Assembly: GCA_024699855.1 (NCBI GenBank)
Contig: JAMPIQ010000001.1
Location: forward strand, 930,001-994,000
Origin: Aphelenchoides besseyi
Taxonomy: Eukaryota; Nematoda; Chromadorea; Rhabditida; Aphelenchoididae
DNA: 64,000 nucleotides
Direction of reading: 5' to 3'
Positions 41,754-52,620 of this stretch are shown piece after piece. Each line of letters begins with the position of its first letter. Positions within the stretch are counted from its first letter, which is position 1. The position numbers were made by a program, and so were the translations under genes. Under the pieces are notes generated by a model that ran no database searches, was not told the DNA's origin, and saw only the letters and a program-made list of their open reading frames with translations.

Positions 41754-42812
41754 TTATTCATTAAAAACAACTAATGAACGGTCCGCTAATACAAGACGGA
41801 GATGATCGGTCAGAAAATGCTGGAGCCGCTTGTTTTCATTGAAGCCGAAGTTTAGATCGTCGCTTCTGTTTCCATATTTGTGAACGTGCTCGATGATCTG
41901 TTCACCAAATCGGCCCCATGATCCGAATCGCTTAACAAAATCCAACAAATGAGCTTCGACAAAGTGGAGCATGTTGATGGACGGCAAATTGCTGTTTCGC
42001 CATGATGTGTCAACGTGAACAATTGTTTCGTCCAAATACAACAATTCGTCTTCTGTGAAACTTCTGTCGATGACTAAAGCATACTTGCTCAAACGCCCAA
42101 TGTCCAAGAAGACTTCATGGTATTCGAGATCGTTGAAATTGCTAGTCGATCGGTCAGTTTCCCATCGTTCGTGCGTATCTATGATGAAGTTCAAGAATTT
42201 TTGACAATCACCACCATTGAACAACGACTTCGTTTTGTAAGTTAGTTGGACTCCGGCAAGACGGAAAATCGACTTCAGCTGGTTCTTCTGCTCTTCGTTT
42301 TTCCACATTTGCTCCAAAGGGCCGTTGACCAAACGCATCAGAACGTGAAGAGGTGGAACAACAAAGTTGATAAGCGGCAAATTGATGAGACGATTTGGGC
42401 GTTGATCATCAATCCATGGAAAGCATTCAGCTTCTTGAAGTCGATGTTCATGTCGATCCACATTCCTCCATGGGCAAAAGAATCGAGCACCTGGTGGGTT
42501 TGTGCCGGCAACGATGCTCAACATTTTGATGTCAGACGAGAAGAGTGGGACGACGTTTAGTTGTTTACCATCAATCTCCAAGCCATGTTGAGCAACTTCC
42601 GCGGCAAACTCGAAGATCTTTGAAGCTGCCACCTTCAAAACTTCAGTTTGCTCTGGTCCATCGTATGCTGCAACAACAACCAAGTTGCGAGGTGATCCCG
42701 GGTTCGCCACTCGAGTTGAGCAGAAAAATCCGATCTTGACATATCGACCACCTCCGTCTGCGATGAATTCAAATAGTTTTTCTAGTGTTCTTTTATAACA
42801 TCTTGATGACAT
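41754..42812 (-). CDS. Intronless ORF resembling mobile-element-associated proteins
   Basis: One uninterrupted frame of 352 codons, in a window where other genes carry an intron every 100-300 nt. The order of motifs recalls a large family of repetitive, apparently transposon-linked proteins in cnidarians and nematodes. It has a Gly-rich start (IADGGGRYVKIGF), then FSSDIKMLSIVAG matching the 'GDxKFLxxxxG' core, then FFCPWRNVDRHEH where relatives have a CxxC/CxWC knuckle, an Arg, and finally PLINFVVPPLHVLMRLVN matching 'PL.xIP..xxxDxLHLxLR'. The second Cys of the knuckle is missing. No terminal repeats or target-site duplications were found by eye. The stop overlaps an AATAAA. The start is the first in-frame ATG, and homologues may extend further upstream. 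It may be a domesticated or recently inserted copy; function is unknown. Confidence 0.45.
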   Translation of the reverse strand: MSSRCYKRTLEKLFEFIADGGGRYVKIGFFCSTRVANPGSPRNLVVVAAYDGPEQTEVLKVAASKIFEFAAEVAQHGLEIDGKQLNVVPLFSSDIKMLSIVAGTNPPGARFFCPWRNVDRHEHRLQEAECFPWIDDQRPNRLINLPLINFVVPPLHVLMRLVNGPLEQMWKNEEQKNQLKSIFRLAGVQLTYKTKSLFNGGDCQKFLNFIIDTHERWETDRSTSNFNDLEYHEVFLDIGRLSKYALVIDRSFTEDELLYLDETIVHVDTSWRNSNLPSINMLHFVEAHLLDFVKRFGSWGRFGEQIIEHVHKYGNRSDDLNFGFNENKRLQHFLTDHLRLVLADRSLVVFNE

Positions 42813-44157
42813 TCTTTTCTAGTACATTTTCAAGCTGATTGTCTATGCCAATTATCTTTAAACACTCAATTTAATGCTGTTTAAATGATAGTGATCAGTT
42901 TCAAACACTTTCATTGTCAAGAAAAGGTACTCGACTTTGGGCGATTTCTGAGTATGTTCTCGACTCCGATTCTTCTCTCAGTCAATCTTGGCGCCCCAAA
43001 CCTTAAGATTCTTACTCTCTTAAGCTAGTTAACAAGTGTGCCTAATTACACCTTCCCATCATTAACAGGAAGAGCTCCACAAACTTTTGCGATTTTGAAC
43101 GATTTTTGACAAATCTTCTGACTTTGAAGCGCCCTCGTTTCTCTCCCAGTTATCCGCTGATCACGAGTTTACGCATACAAATAGCTAGACTTTCGAGCTT
43201 TCTAATAATGTAATATGAGCACTAATTGTTGCCAACATCTCCGAACTACATCGATTTGCGCGATGGACGGGCTATACAAGGGAATGGGGGGTGTTGTGTA
43301 TTTCAGCTCGTTGGCTGATTGGATTCCGCTGAAATTCACAGGGTTTGGAGTTCAGTAGTGGATGTTGTTGTTCTGTTGATCACACGTTTCTGCAGTCAGT
43401 GGTTCTTGGGTCGTAGTCAATGGAAGTTGACTTCTCTCGGACTTTAATGTCTGATGGTTGAAATTTTCGGCTCATTTTTCTACTATGTTTAGGATACGAT
43501 TTCCAGGCGATTTCTAGTCACTAAGATCAGTTTCAAGCTGTTTTATAATTAACATTGTGAACTCAATTTAAGTGTTTTTCGAGTATGTTACTTTGATGTA
43601 GTGAGTGGGCGGGTGATTGCATAGTTGGTTTCTGCGTGATTCTATTAACATGCTCAACAGTCTTCTAAAGCAAAGTTGAAAATCTGAAGAATGAAATCTC
43701 GAGCTCAGTGATTTTGGTCGTATGTTTCAACCTCTACTTCCGGTCCCAAACTCCTCTAGCAACCTGTTGAGAACTAAACCAAACACAAAACAGCGATATC
43801 TATGGTTAATTTGCTGCTAAACATCTGTAAAATCCCGTATATGATTTCGCTCGCTTAAACATCCAATTGACATCCACAATTCTCAGCATTCTGTCTACAT
43901 CGACTACCAATAAACTTAAATTCAATTACCGTATATTCTGTTTCAGAGCGAGATGCTGATCTCATTTTCAAGTCCATCAAAAGAACCGGCAAAACACAGT
44001 GCTGGTCACAAACAGAGTATACGATATACTTGTATAAGCAGCGTTGTTAGTGTGTGCATGCTCTACAGTCTATGGTTATGGTAAATCCATCAAAAAACTT
44101 CGTCGCTGCCAAGTGCAATCAACGCTGAGAATTCCGTCTCCCAAAAAGAGATGCTAA
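42813..44157. other. Intergenic, no gene seen
   Basis: A 1.35 kb stretch with many stops in all frames and no domain. A loose internal similarity (GATCAGTTTCAA near 42894 and 43527, each followed by related words such as CTCAATTTAA and GAGTATGTT) hints at an old duplication. The block 44014-44040 is rich in TATAC palindromes and lies just upstream of the next gene, so it may belong to its promoter. Confidence 0.35.
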
Positions 44158-46043
44158 GTGAGGCAGCTCGGCGTCTGCTCTTCGCTCCACAGACGCGAAG
44201 CTCGTGTTCTGCAAATAGCGAACAATTTGCAAACTGCAACGTTCTGGTACCGATCGAAGTTGCACAAAGCTTTGAAGATGAAACGACGACCATATGCGCC
44301 CAATAGCATCATAACGGTTAGCAATGGTAAGCTGAACGAGCTATTTTCTGAGCATATCCTTCAACACTGTTTTTCAGAAATCGATGATTACTCAGCTCGA
44401 CACGCTTCGCGTCAAGTGCATCCAGTGAGTTTGGTTTGTTCGGTATTTTGATGGAGTGAAGTGTTTAGATGCATTCGGTACGAACTTATCGCCAAGTCGA
44501 CTCCTCACAACTTCGCCGACCGATCACGTTGCCTCGCTGGGCGAGGAGCGCATACCGTCAACCGAGGCTGCCCGCCGTTCCACAGCTCATTCCTGAGATT
44601 CGTGTGATGCCGTTGGACAATCTGGTCGTGTACGAAGGCGGCGAAGAGGAGCAAGTGGAAATCGATCCGGATGATCAGATTGATGTTTGCGCGTTGGAAG
44701 ACGAGGATACCAGCAAAGGCCCGAGCCACAATAAACGGGCACGAATGCAACAGGAATCCAGTGGATTGGTCAAGGAAGAGAAGTTGGACAACGAAGAAGA
44801 ACAATCAGAAGGTGAGCAGTCATCTCGAACGGATCGTTGTCGAATTCTTCGACGCAGTAATGCGAACGCTGAGACTTTGGCTTCTCGTGCACGTCGTGAA
44901 AACAAAAACTGGCAGGAAGACGAGGTGATGGCTGAATGTAGGTTCAATCTTATGGTTTCATTTACGATAAATGGAATTTCAGTTGGTGAAGTTTTGAGTG
45001 ACAGCAGAAATGAATTGATTCAAGAAGTGGAGATCGTGGATCAGGACGAGCAAATGGCCCGCTACATGTATGGTCAAGGGGTTCCGATGGCTGCTCGTCG
45101 AGTAACTTACGCAAATCCTCGTGCTGTCGTCAATTTAAATGAACTGTACGATGAGATGAGTCGTTATGCTCCGAAAATTTCAGTGAGCGACTTTAACGAT
45201 CTTTTCGGAACTGAGTCGAGTATGTCACATCCGCTTAACGTTAAATCGCTTATGAGCCACGTGAAGAATTCATCATCCGAGCAGAACGCTAGAATAATTG
45301 CTGCTTTAGCTATGCAGGTAAACGATGAGCTGAATCAAACGGTCGTTTTCACTCGTATCTTCAGGTCAACTACATGAAACGAGAGATAAGCAAAATACGT
45401 GAAGAAATTGTCGACACTCGAAGTGTAACGTTCATGCGACAAAACCACGGGATCACCAATCGAAACTTGGATCTGACCGCTAAGGTCACGGAGAACTGGT
45501 TTATTGACGTTGATCCACCACTTCGTAAGGTCGATTTGGTGAAAACTGCACGTGATGTTTCGCTTCGAATTGGACGCAAAAACATGAAAACTCGCGATGT
45601 CATAACACGATTCGTTCGTGCCGTCTTCGAACAGGTTTGTTTCTTGCTATCGATGAATTCAATGTTTGAATTTCAGATGATACCCGAGGATCTTGTTCGT
45701 GAGTATACGGTTCGTGATCGTCCGAGTACTCGTGGGCAGTCGAAGGATATTGGGATCAAAGCCAAGAACCAAATAATTGGAATCATCTTGGACTTGATGT
45801 CGCTCTACCATGCGGATGTTTTGGATAAGGCCAGTCGTCATGATCGTGCCAATTTCTCGGACACCATCAATCAAACAATGAAGACTGTAATCTACGACAT
45901 GCGGTAAGTAGTCATCAGCAAGCTGTTCAACAATCGACCATTTTAGACGAATTTCTCCAAAGAGTCGTAAGACCGTAGCTAAGCAAAGCAAAGTCGCCCA
46001 AGACAACCTGGAAGATATCGAAGAAGAAGAATTGGAGGACTAA
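44158..46043 (+). CDS. Orphan nuclear-type protein, unknown function
   Basis: I do not recognise the family. About seven short-intron exons give some 450 residues. Two in-frame ATGs are possible, 44158 or 44278 (MKRRPYAPNSIITVSN). The N-terminal part is Arg/Pro-rich, followed by an acidic block with a possible nuclear localisation signal (NKRARM) and Glu-rich runs. From about 44.98 kb the sequence becomes ordered and helical: EIVDQDEQMARYMYGQGVP, KSLMSHVKNSSSEQNARIIA, MKREISKIREEIVDTRSVTF (coiled-coil-like), VDLVKTARDVSLRIGRKNMK, and AKNQIIGIILDLMSLYHAD. The tail is basic then acidic (SKVAQDNLEDIEEEELED) and ends at TAA 46041-46043. AATAAA lies at 46105. There is no signal peptide or membrane segment. 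A DNA- or chromatin-associated role would fit the composition but is only a guess. Confidence 0.65.
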
Positions 46044-46104
46044 TTTCTCAGTAACTTGCAGCATTATTATAACCTATTTACTTTGTTTAACTGCTGTTTA
46101 CTTG

Positions 46105-46110
46105 AATAAA
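46105..46110 (+). terminator. Polyadenylation signal of the orphan nuclear-type gene
   Basis: An AATAAA lies about 60 nt past the stop. Confidence 0.5.
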
Positions 46111-46399
46111 AACTACGAGAAAGTGGACTGAGCTGAAAGATTGTAAAACCAACAAATGAAACGCCAGAATTTAAGACGGAATTTGTGAAATATGCTCGAG
46201 TCATTTGGTCCGAAAATGTCAGTGAGCGAATTCAACGACAGTTCGGATCTGAAACTCATCAAATCACCGACAACTTCCCACCACTGCCTGTACAAGACGT
46301 TTTCTCTTTGATTTTTTGGTTGTTTTGGGCGTTCACTGCGAAGCGTCATGCCGGAAGAATGAGCCAGAAATAGAACGAGAAAAGTGCCCGTGCAGCATT

Positions 46400-47735
46400 G
46401 GAACTTTGTAATTGATCTTCAGTTTCAAGTTTACAAAGAATTTATCGGCCAAAAGATGCGTCCAAATCGATTTACGATGAAAGCGATTCGGAGACATCTC
46501 TTTCAATGTTAGGATAACCTATTATTGTCTAGAAATATACAATTATGGCAGTGAAGCAGCTTATTTGCAACATCGTTTTAAAACCAACACACTCATCGTA
46601 TATTGGGCCCAAATGATTGGATTATTAGGTTTCCTTCGTTGTTTTCAACCAACTCAAATGATTGTCATTCCAATTCTTCTGTTTACAGCCAATTGCAAAC
46701 AACCAGTTCAAGCATGAGCTGGCCTTATCACATTTAGCTAGTGGACAAATCGAACAAGCTCATGATGCAGTGGGATTATTTCATGGCATTTTCAGTTGAA
46801 CGGATACGAGATGAAGTCTCCGTGTTTTGGTTCAACCCTTGTAGTTAAAGAAAGTCAGGAAACAGCATCAACTGTTTTCTAATTCCGCGTTGCTTCCAAG
46901 GTTTTTAGAGCAATTGAGTTTGGGATTTGGCTATTAAAAATCATTGATAAAGTACGCTATAAAATCTAAAAAAACACGGCTCAAGTGAGTCTGTTTCTTT
47001 GCACCTCAACCCAATGTTCCAGTCGAGTCTTATCACGTCATTCACGCATCCGAAGAACTCGGTTATTCCAAAGTTTTGATGTCTGAATGTTTAGTCCTGT
47101 CAATGTTAGAGGAAAAGAAGTAAACCGATTTGATTAATCAAAATGTCTTGGTCAATCGCTTTTGCTATTCTGAATATGGTTTGTGAGCTCCTGCTCTGTG
47201 TGAACGGAATTGATTGGATCGTTTGCTGTTGGAATAGAAACCCAACAATGGTCGACGTTCCTCGGAGCCATGTCCACGCTCTTTGGCTTTTACTGGATGA
47301 GCAAAAATGAGTTCTTTCGATGGGAAACGCAAGTTTGTACTTACCTATGGGTGAGTACGATAAACATTAGTTAATCGCTTCCACAGAATGACAAATGCTA
47401 GAAGTTTAAAGTGTGGTAGAACACGGAATCGAGTTCATCGAAGGAGACTGATGAAGTAGAACACAGATCAGAAGACATTGAAGAACAGACACGTGAGCGG
47501 AGAACTTGGTATCCGTTCAAAGTGACTACAGTTTGTTTAATGATTTGGTTGTTAACCTTCGTTAGTTTTTGATTTCTACACAATCCAGTGGTTTACGATC
47601 GCCAGAAAGAGATCGATTTTCTGAAAACATTCTTTTATGCTGATTTTGGATCACGTTGTAAGCAAACGTTTATGTTCAAACATAGAAATCGAAAACAATT
47701 TGTGGAAATATGAGGATACGTTTAGATCGAGAGGA
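46400..47735 (+). pseudogene. Possible decayed multi-exon membrane-protein gene
   Basis: Protein-like segments follow one another on the + strand without clean joins: SLQRIYRPKDASKSIYDESD (about 46435-46515), LIVYWAQMIGLLGF with hydrophobic MIVIPILLFTA (about 46580-46690), FKHELALSHLASGQIEQAHD (about 46706-46790), LNGYEMKSPCFGSTLVV, YHVIHASEELGYSKVL (about 47030), STFLGAMSTLFGFYWM (about 47257), and SSSKETDEVEH followed by the hydrophobic VTTVCLMIWLLTFVSF (about 47435-47570). Several borders lack GT or carry in-frame stops. Either this is a dying gene for a multi-pass membrane protein or a real one with non-standard splice sites. No family is recognised. Confidence 0.3.
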
Positions 47736-47786
47736 CTCAATTAGTCGGTTGCAGATCAGTTTTTGGGCAAAAATGTTGTTGTGAAA

Positions 47787-49503
47787 TCAAAATAAACGAC
47801 GCAACACGAGTTTTTGTTCGGGGCTCATTTGAAGGTAAATGTCCGCCACTCGGACATCGTACGACAATTCGACTTCTGTGTCCGAGTTTGTAAGATACAA
47901 TTTAAAATTTGTCTCGTCGACGTTGGTGACACGGCAAATTTGAAGGAGAAGTCGAATCGTTTCGAGTGCTGTAGTTCTTCTGCAATCATTTGAAATATTC
48001 GTGAGCAATAGTCTTCTAATTACCGTGACAATAATAACGATTTGTAGTTGGATTGTGGGCATATGATCGAATCGTCGATGCGCGTCAGAACGGGATCATT
48101 GGCCACTACCATGAGGAAACGAGACATGTTCAATGGATGACATCGTTGAAGTTCCAAAGGTCGAGCGGCGTCGTCTGAAAAGAAAACAGTTAGTCGTCGA
48201 ACGGCAATGTTGAGATCGTACCCAATTCCAATATGCTTTTGATTAAGTTGCCCATGTAGCGTGTTGTAATCTCCATGCACAAGCGAAAAAGATTCGGATC
48301 CCGATGTGCCAAACGAAACTTCGACAAGAGCATTTGGATGACTGTTAGAGCGGAGGTTTGGCTGCTGATTTTGAGTGTTTTGTAATCGGTGTCCGCTTTG
48401 ATGTTTCTCGTGAAAACACGAAGATGCCCCTACAATAAGGTACTTGAGTTTATGAACTTTTTTGCCAAGTTTCTGTTTCTCGCTTGTGCGAAACATCTGT
48501 TGATCGTAAAAGATTGATTCAATAAACTCAACGAGTTTTACGATTTCACACTAAAACTTCGACTTTAATCGTCTTCTTCCATTTGGTTTTCATGACATGT
48601 CGAGTATCGTAAATCTTAATCTTTCTGCGCCATGCGTATTACTCATGTCAATTCGGAGTCTGACTTTTTGCTCGTTGCCGCTCACTAATCAATTCATTCT
48701 GCACGTCTTCGCACTCCTTTCTGTTTCTTGCAATTCCACCGCAAAATTCGATTGCTAAGACATTCGAAAACAACACGTGTTTTAGCTTTCGCATTGACCG
48801 GAAGTCCATAGGCTTTTGATTTGCGGAGAAAGACATCCGGTCAATCTAATCCGAGGCCAAATTGATTCTCAGAGTCTTTGGCTAAGAAGGAAACAACATG
48901 ACTATGAAGCTCGATAAGTAGTCTAATTCATGACTAACAAACTTCGAAATTAGTTCCACGCCAATCATCGCCACGTACAATAAAGTGGGATTCTCGATGT
49001 ATAAAGACGTCAGCAAAATGCGTAGTCTTTCCAGTTCTTATCATCAGAATACTGGAAATAAAAAAGCACAACGAACCGGTTATATTCACTAATGAAAGAT
49101 CCTACTGCTTTTCGTTAATGAACTTCGCGTGACGAAAAGAAGATGCGACGTCAAAATGTTTTTGAATTTTTAAAAGTACGTTAAACGGCGTACTATCTCT
49201 CGAACTTACCCAATCGGAATTCGTCTCTCCACTATCAACCGAACTCAAAGACGACAGAGACGTGGAGCGAACTCGGAAATTTGGAGCGTGTGTTGCTGTC
49301 GTGCTCAAATCGCTCATTGATCCGGAAGATGTCGACGATGAACAGCTTGCCGGACCGTTCCGAATGTGAATCAGCGTACGATGTGCTGGTCTTGGCGGTG
49401 GAGTTTCGGCAGCACTCATGGAACTGTTTCGATACAATTTCGAGGCCCCAGCAGCCGCCGAGATCGATCGCGGCTCTCGAGGTTGAACTTTGTATTTGAG
49501 CAT
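47787..49503 (-). CDS. Tandem Ras-association (RA) domain protein
   Basis: No single frame shows the domains; they appear on splicing. From MFRTSEKQKLGKK (start at 48496) a 34-nt intron leads to LRVFTRNIKADTDYKTLKIS and ALTVIQMLLSKFRLAHRDPN, the ubiquitin-fold pattern of an RA domain. A further intron joins to ARPLELQRCHP and SRFLMVVAND. A second partial RA-like unit follows: NYKSLLLSRRTTALETIRLL, NFKLYLTN and ending YLQMSPEQKLVLRRLF before TGA (47787-47789). RA domains bind GTP-loaded Ras or Rap, so an effector or adaptor role is likely. A Ser/Pro-rich exon at 49210-49503 (MLKYKVQPREPRS..., perfect TTGCAG acceptor before it, GTAAGT donor after NSDW) could be the first exon in phase, across an intron of about 710 nt. 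That link is inferred, and that exon could belong to another gene. Confidence 0.6.
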
Positions 49504-52500
49504 TCTGCAACACAAGCAAACAATTTAAACGAACTAATTGGATAGCACGAATGTAGTCTTTGCGTAAACCAAAGCGGATTAGCGAATTAACCAAACAACT
49601 TAAACAAACAACCCTTTCACCCACACGACTCGGAGCCGAAAAATCACACCTTAAATGAGAATTCTTGTTCAAGAAGCAGAGTGGAGAGTAGAAATGGACG
49701 AATTTCGGAAGCGTGTAACTCAAAATCCGCCGATTGTTTTCAGATTTCCTCCGCAGATTTAGCGACTCAAACGACATAAGTTGCAAATTGCCGGTACATG
49801 GATTAGAAACCGAAAACCGATAGTTGACGTGGAGAAGCCAAATCTGCACCCTCAATTTAAGCTCGTTGTTTATTCGACTGAAACCACAGGCCTAAGCTCC
49901 AAATTCGCTTTCTGTCGACCTTCCTCTTTATGCTTATCGCACGGACTCCGCCCAACGAGTCCAACGGTAATGATCGTCGGCAAAAGAGCTTTCGCGTTCG
50001 AATCCTCCGAATGTTTACAAACCAAATGATTGGCGAGGGAACCGAGAAAACATAACAACAAGGTCCATCTTCTCACGAGTAACATGCCCTCCGGTCATTA
50101 TGAGAACAAAAACAACTCGTCCGGCAATTCGCGAAAAAGATTGCGAATCGTAATGGCGCAATTTTGCACTCAAACAGTCGAGATTCCGAAGACTATCGCC
50201 GTTTGGGATCTCCGAATGGATCGGCGAGAGCAGAAAAAAGACCGCGGAAATAACACGCTCCACGCATTTCACTAAATAGCACGCGAATCGAATTCTCGCG
50301 ATTTGTCGGAAACCTGAAGCTACAAAAGGTGCCAAAGATTCCCATCAACACCATCGAGCGGATGCGTGGTTGAACCGAGAGGCGAACGCTAGTCATCGGT
50401 TGGAAAGCTCATTAGCGTCGTGAAATGAACGAAAAGAACGGAAGTCATTCGACCATTTTTACACTCAAAAAGCGTCGGTACAAGGAACTTCGGGGGAAAG
50501 TTGAACGGACAAATTCGTTGAGACGTTGCGCATTCGAAATTAATCGGCTTTTGCGCGTTCGAACGGCACGAAAAGAAACGTGAAAAATCGTTCGACGCCG
50601 AAAAGGTCACTTTGACGCGCAAATCAGTTGATAGACGCATTACACAAAACCAGTGAGACGTCTCATACAAAAGCGTACAGACGATTTGTGGGCTTCGGAA
50701 GAAGCGACCGGAAACCGAAAACGGCCGGAAGTTGGGCGGGAATCAAGGTCGTCACGGACAAAGTGTGGCCGTTCCCATCTCTTTGAGGGTCCGTTGACCT
50801 GAACATCAATAAGCGACATTAAAATCCTTTCCGATGGTACAAAAGAAAAAGTAAGAATCGCATGAAGGGTTCGAAAGATGAGATTTCCACCTTCGAAGTG
50901 GTTTGTTTGTCCTTTTCGAACACAAACATTGAGGCGTGACTAAGAGGTTCGGGAAGCAGAAATGTTTCAGCACCTCGAGATTTGCAACATTAGTTGTCGG
51001 ATTAGATTTCCAGTTCGAAAATCGTGAATATTCGATTGAACAAGAAGTTTAGTTGAATAACAGGATCATGAGAACGCAGCCACCTTTCACAGAAACAATT
51101 CCAACAGTTGAGCTCAGCAACTGCCACTATCTTCTTCTTTTGTTCCGACTCCAACAGCGCGTCAAAAGAAATCCGCACGTCGAAACGTTTATATCCCTCA
51201 TCTCGAGTATTGTAGCCAAAACGATCGGTTTCGACAATTCGAACAATGAGACTCCAGAAGCTGCCGCTCGCTCGTCGGCAACCTCGTTGACCACACCAAA
51301 CGCCCAATTTCCGTTTTATTGCTCATTTTCGCTCGATCGTGTTTTATTGCTTTGTACCCGAACGATTATTCTCGAGCATCGGATCGCTTGTTTCCGAAGC
51401 TCATTAAAATCGAAAAAGCTCGCGATTGAAAACCCGAATCTCGAAATGAATTCACTTACAAAACGGACGAAAAAACACCAAAATCAAAAGTTCAATGGGA
51501 GTCTACGAAATGCCGTCGACTCGAATGTTGCGGTTCCGATTGGACATTCGATTCGACTGCAACCGAGTGGTCAGCTGGTTCAAAACAAAAGTGTTCGCAA
51601 GATTGAGGACGGCAGATTAAAGAGCCTGCCAACAATCTCGGACTCCAACCATCTCGTTTGGCCGCCGAAAGCTGCGTAATGAAATTCCGTTGGTGGTCGG
51701 GAATTTGCATTTCCGCGCACTTGACGCCAATTTCTTGGCGGATTGACGCCCAAAAGATTCGATGTCGCTCTTTGACCGCAAAATCAAAATTCCTCTTTAG
51801 CGCTGAACAACAAATTGGGCATGAGAGGCGGAACGGGCGAGAGGGGAGGAGACAACAATTAAGTGGATTAGTCGATGGAAAGTCTCTCGTGCTGGAAATC
51901 GATTAGTGAAGCGGAACATCGAAACGTACAAGTGGGATTACAAAAACGATGACTTCGAAAAATTTCTTGTGCTTCGATCGGCCGCTAAAAGCTTTTCATC
52001 TCTACACACTTTTCGGCGTCACGAGATCTTCGGCTCACAAACTTTTATGAAACAAAAAAACATTGGAATGAGAAACAATACACGAAAAGAAGTTTCTCTC
52101 TGTGATTATTGTTCGTCAATGCGATCCGGAATCTCAGTGAACAGTTTTTTTGCAACCACTCAGTCTCTACTCTCTCCCACTAACACGCTACTTCCGGTGG
52201 ATACGTTAGAGATGAGAAGAGTGGCCATTAGAAGTGCATTAGCAAACAACAAACCGAAGATCGCAGTTGTTTATTGTGCAATTTCAACACACTTGTTGAC
52301 CAATTAGTCAATTCCTAATGGACGGATAATCCGCAAACTATCAAAGAACAGTAATCGGACCTCAACTCGAAATCCTTCACACGACAAGTGAGCGGCAAAA
52401 CCGTCTGTTTGTCACGACCTTCGCAATTTGGCGACCAGTCCCATGGGTTGTAAATCGTAGTCATCTTTCCATACCTTTAATAAGTCGTGTGTCCTCCAAA

Positions 52501-52620
52501 TAATGAGAAGCGGACTCCTAAAAGTCGTTTTTCCAATGTCAAAAACAATAAAAACGAAGGACCTTGTGAACGTTTCTGTTTATTAAGAAGAAATATTACA
52601 AGGTACTCGGTATCAAATGA
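49504..52620. other. 3.1 kb without a recognisable gene
   Basis: Open frames (for example 51053-51679 on the + strand) lack domains and cannot be linked by splicing. The texture resembles the 30.5-37.9 kb block. A TTTATT at 52579-52584 is the minus-strand polyadenylation signal of the OXSM gene. Confidence 0.45.
52579..52584 (-). terminator. Polyadenylation signal of OXSM
   Basis: An AATAAA on the minus strand, 37 nt past the TAA stop. Confidence 0.55.

Noticed and set aside
49951..50020. GTTCGAATCC box-B-like word at about 49996 suggesting a tRNA
   Set aside because: No T-stem, acceptor stem or anticodon hairpin can be folded around it.
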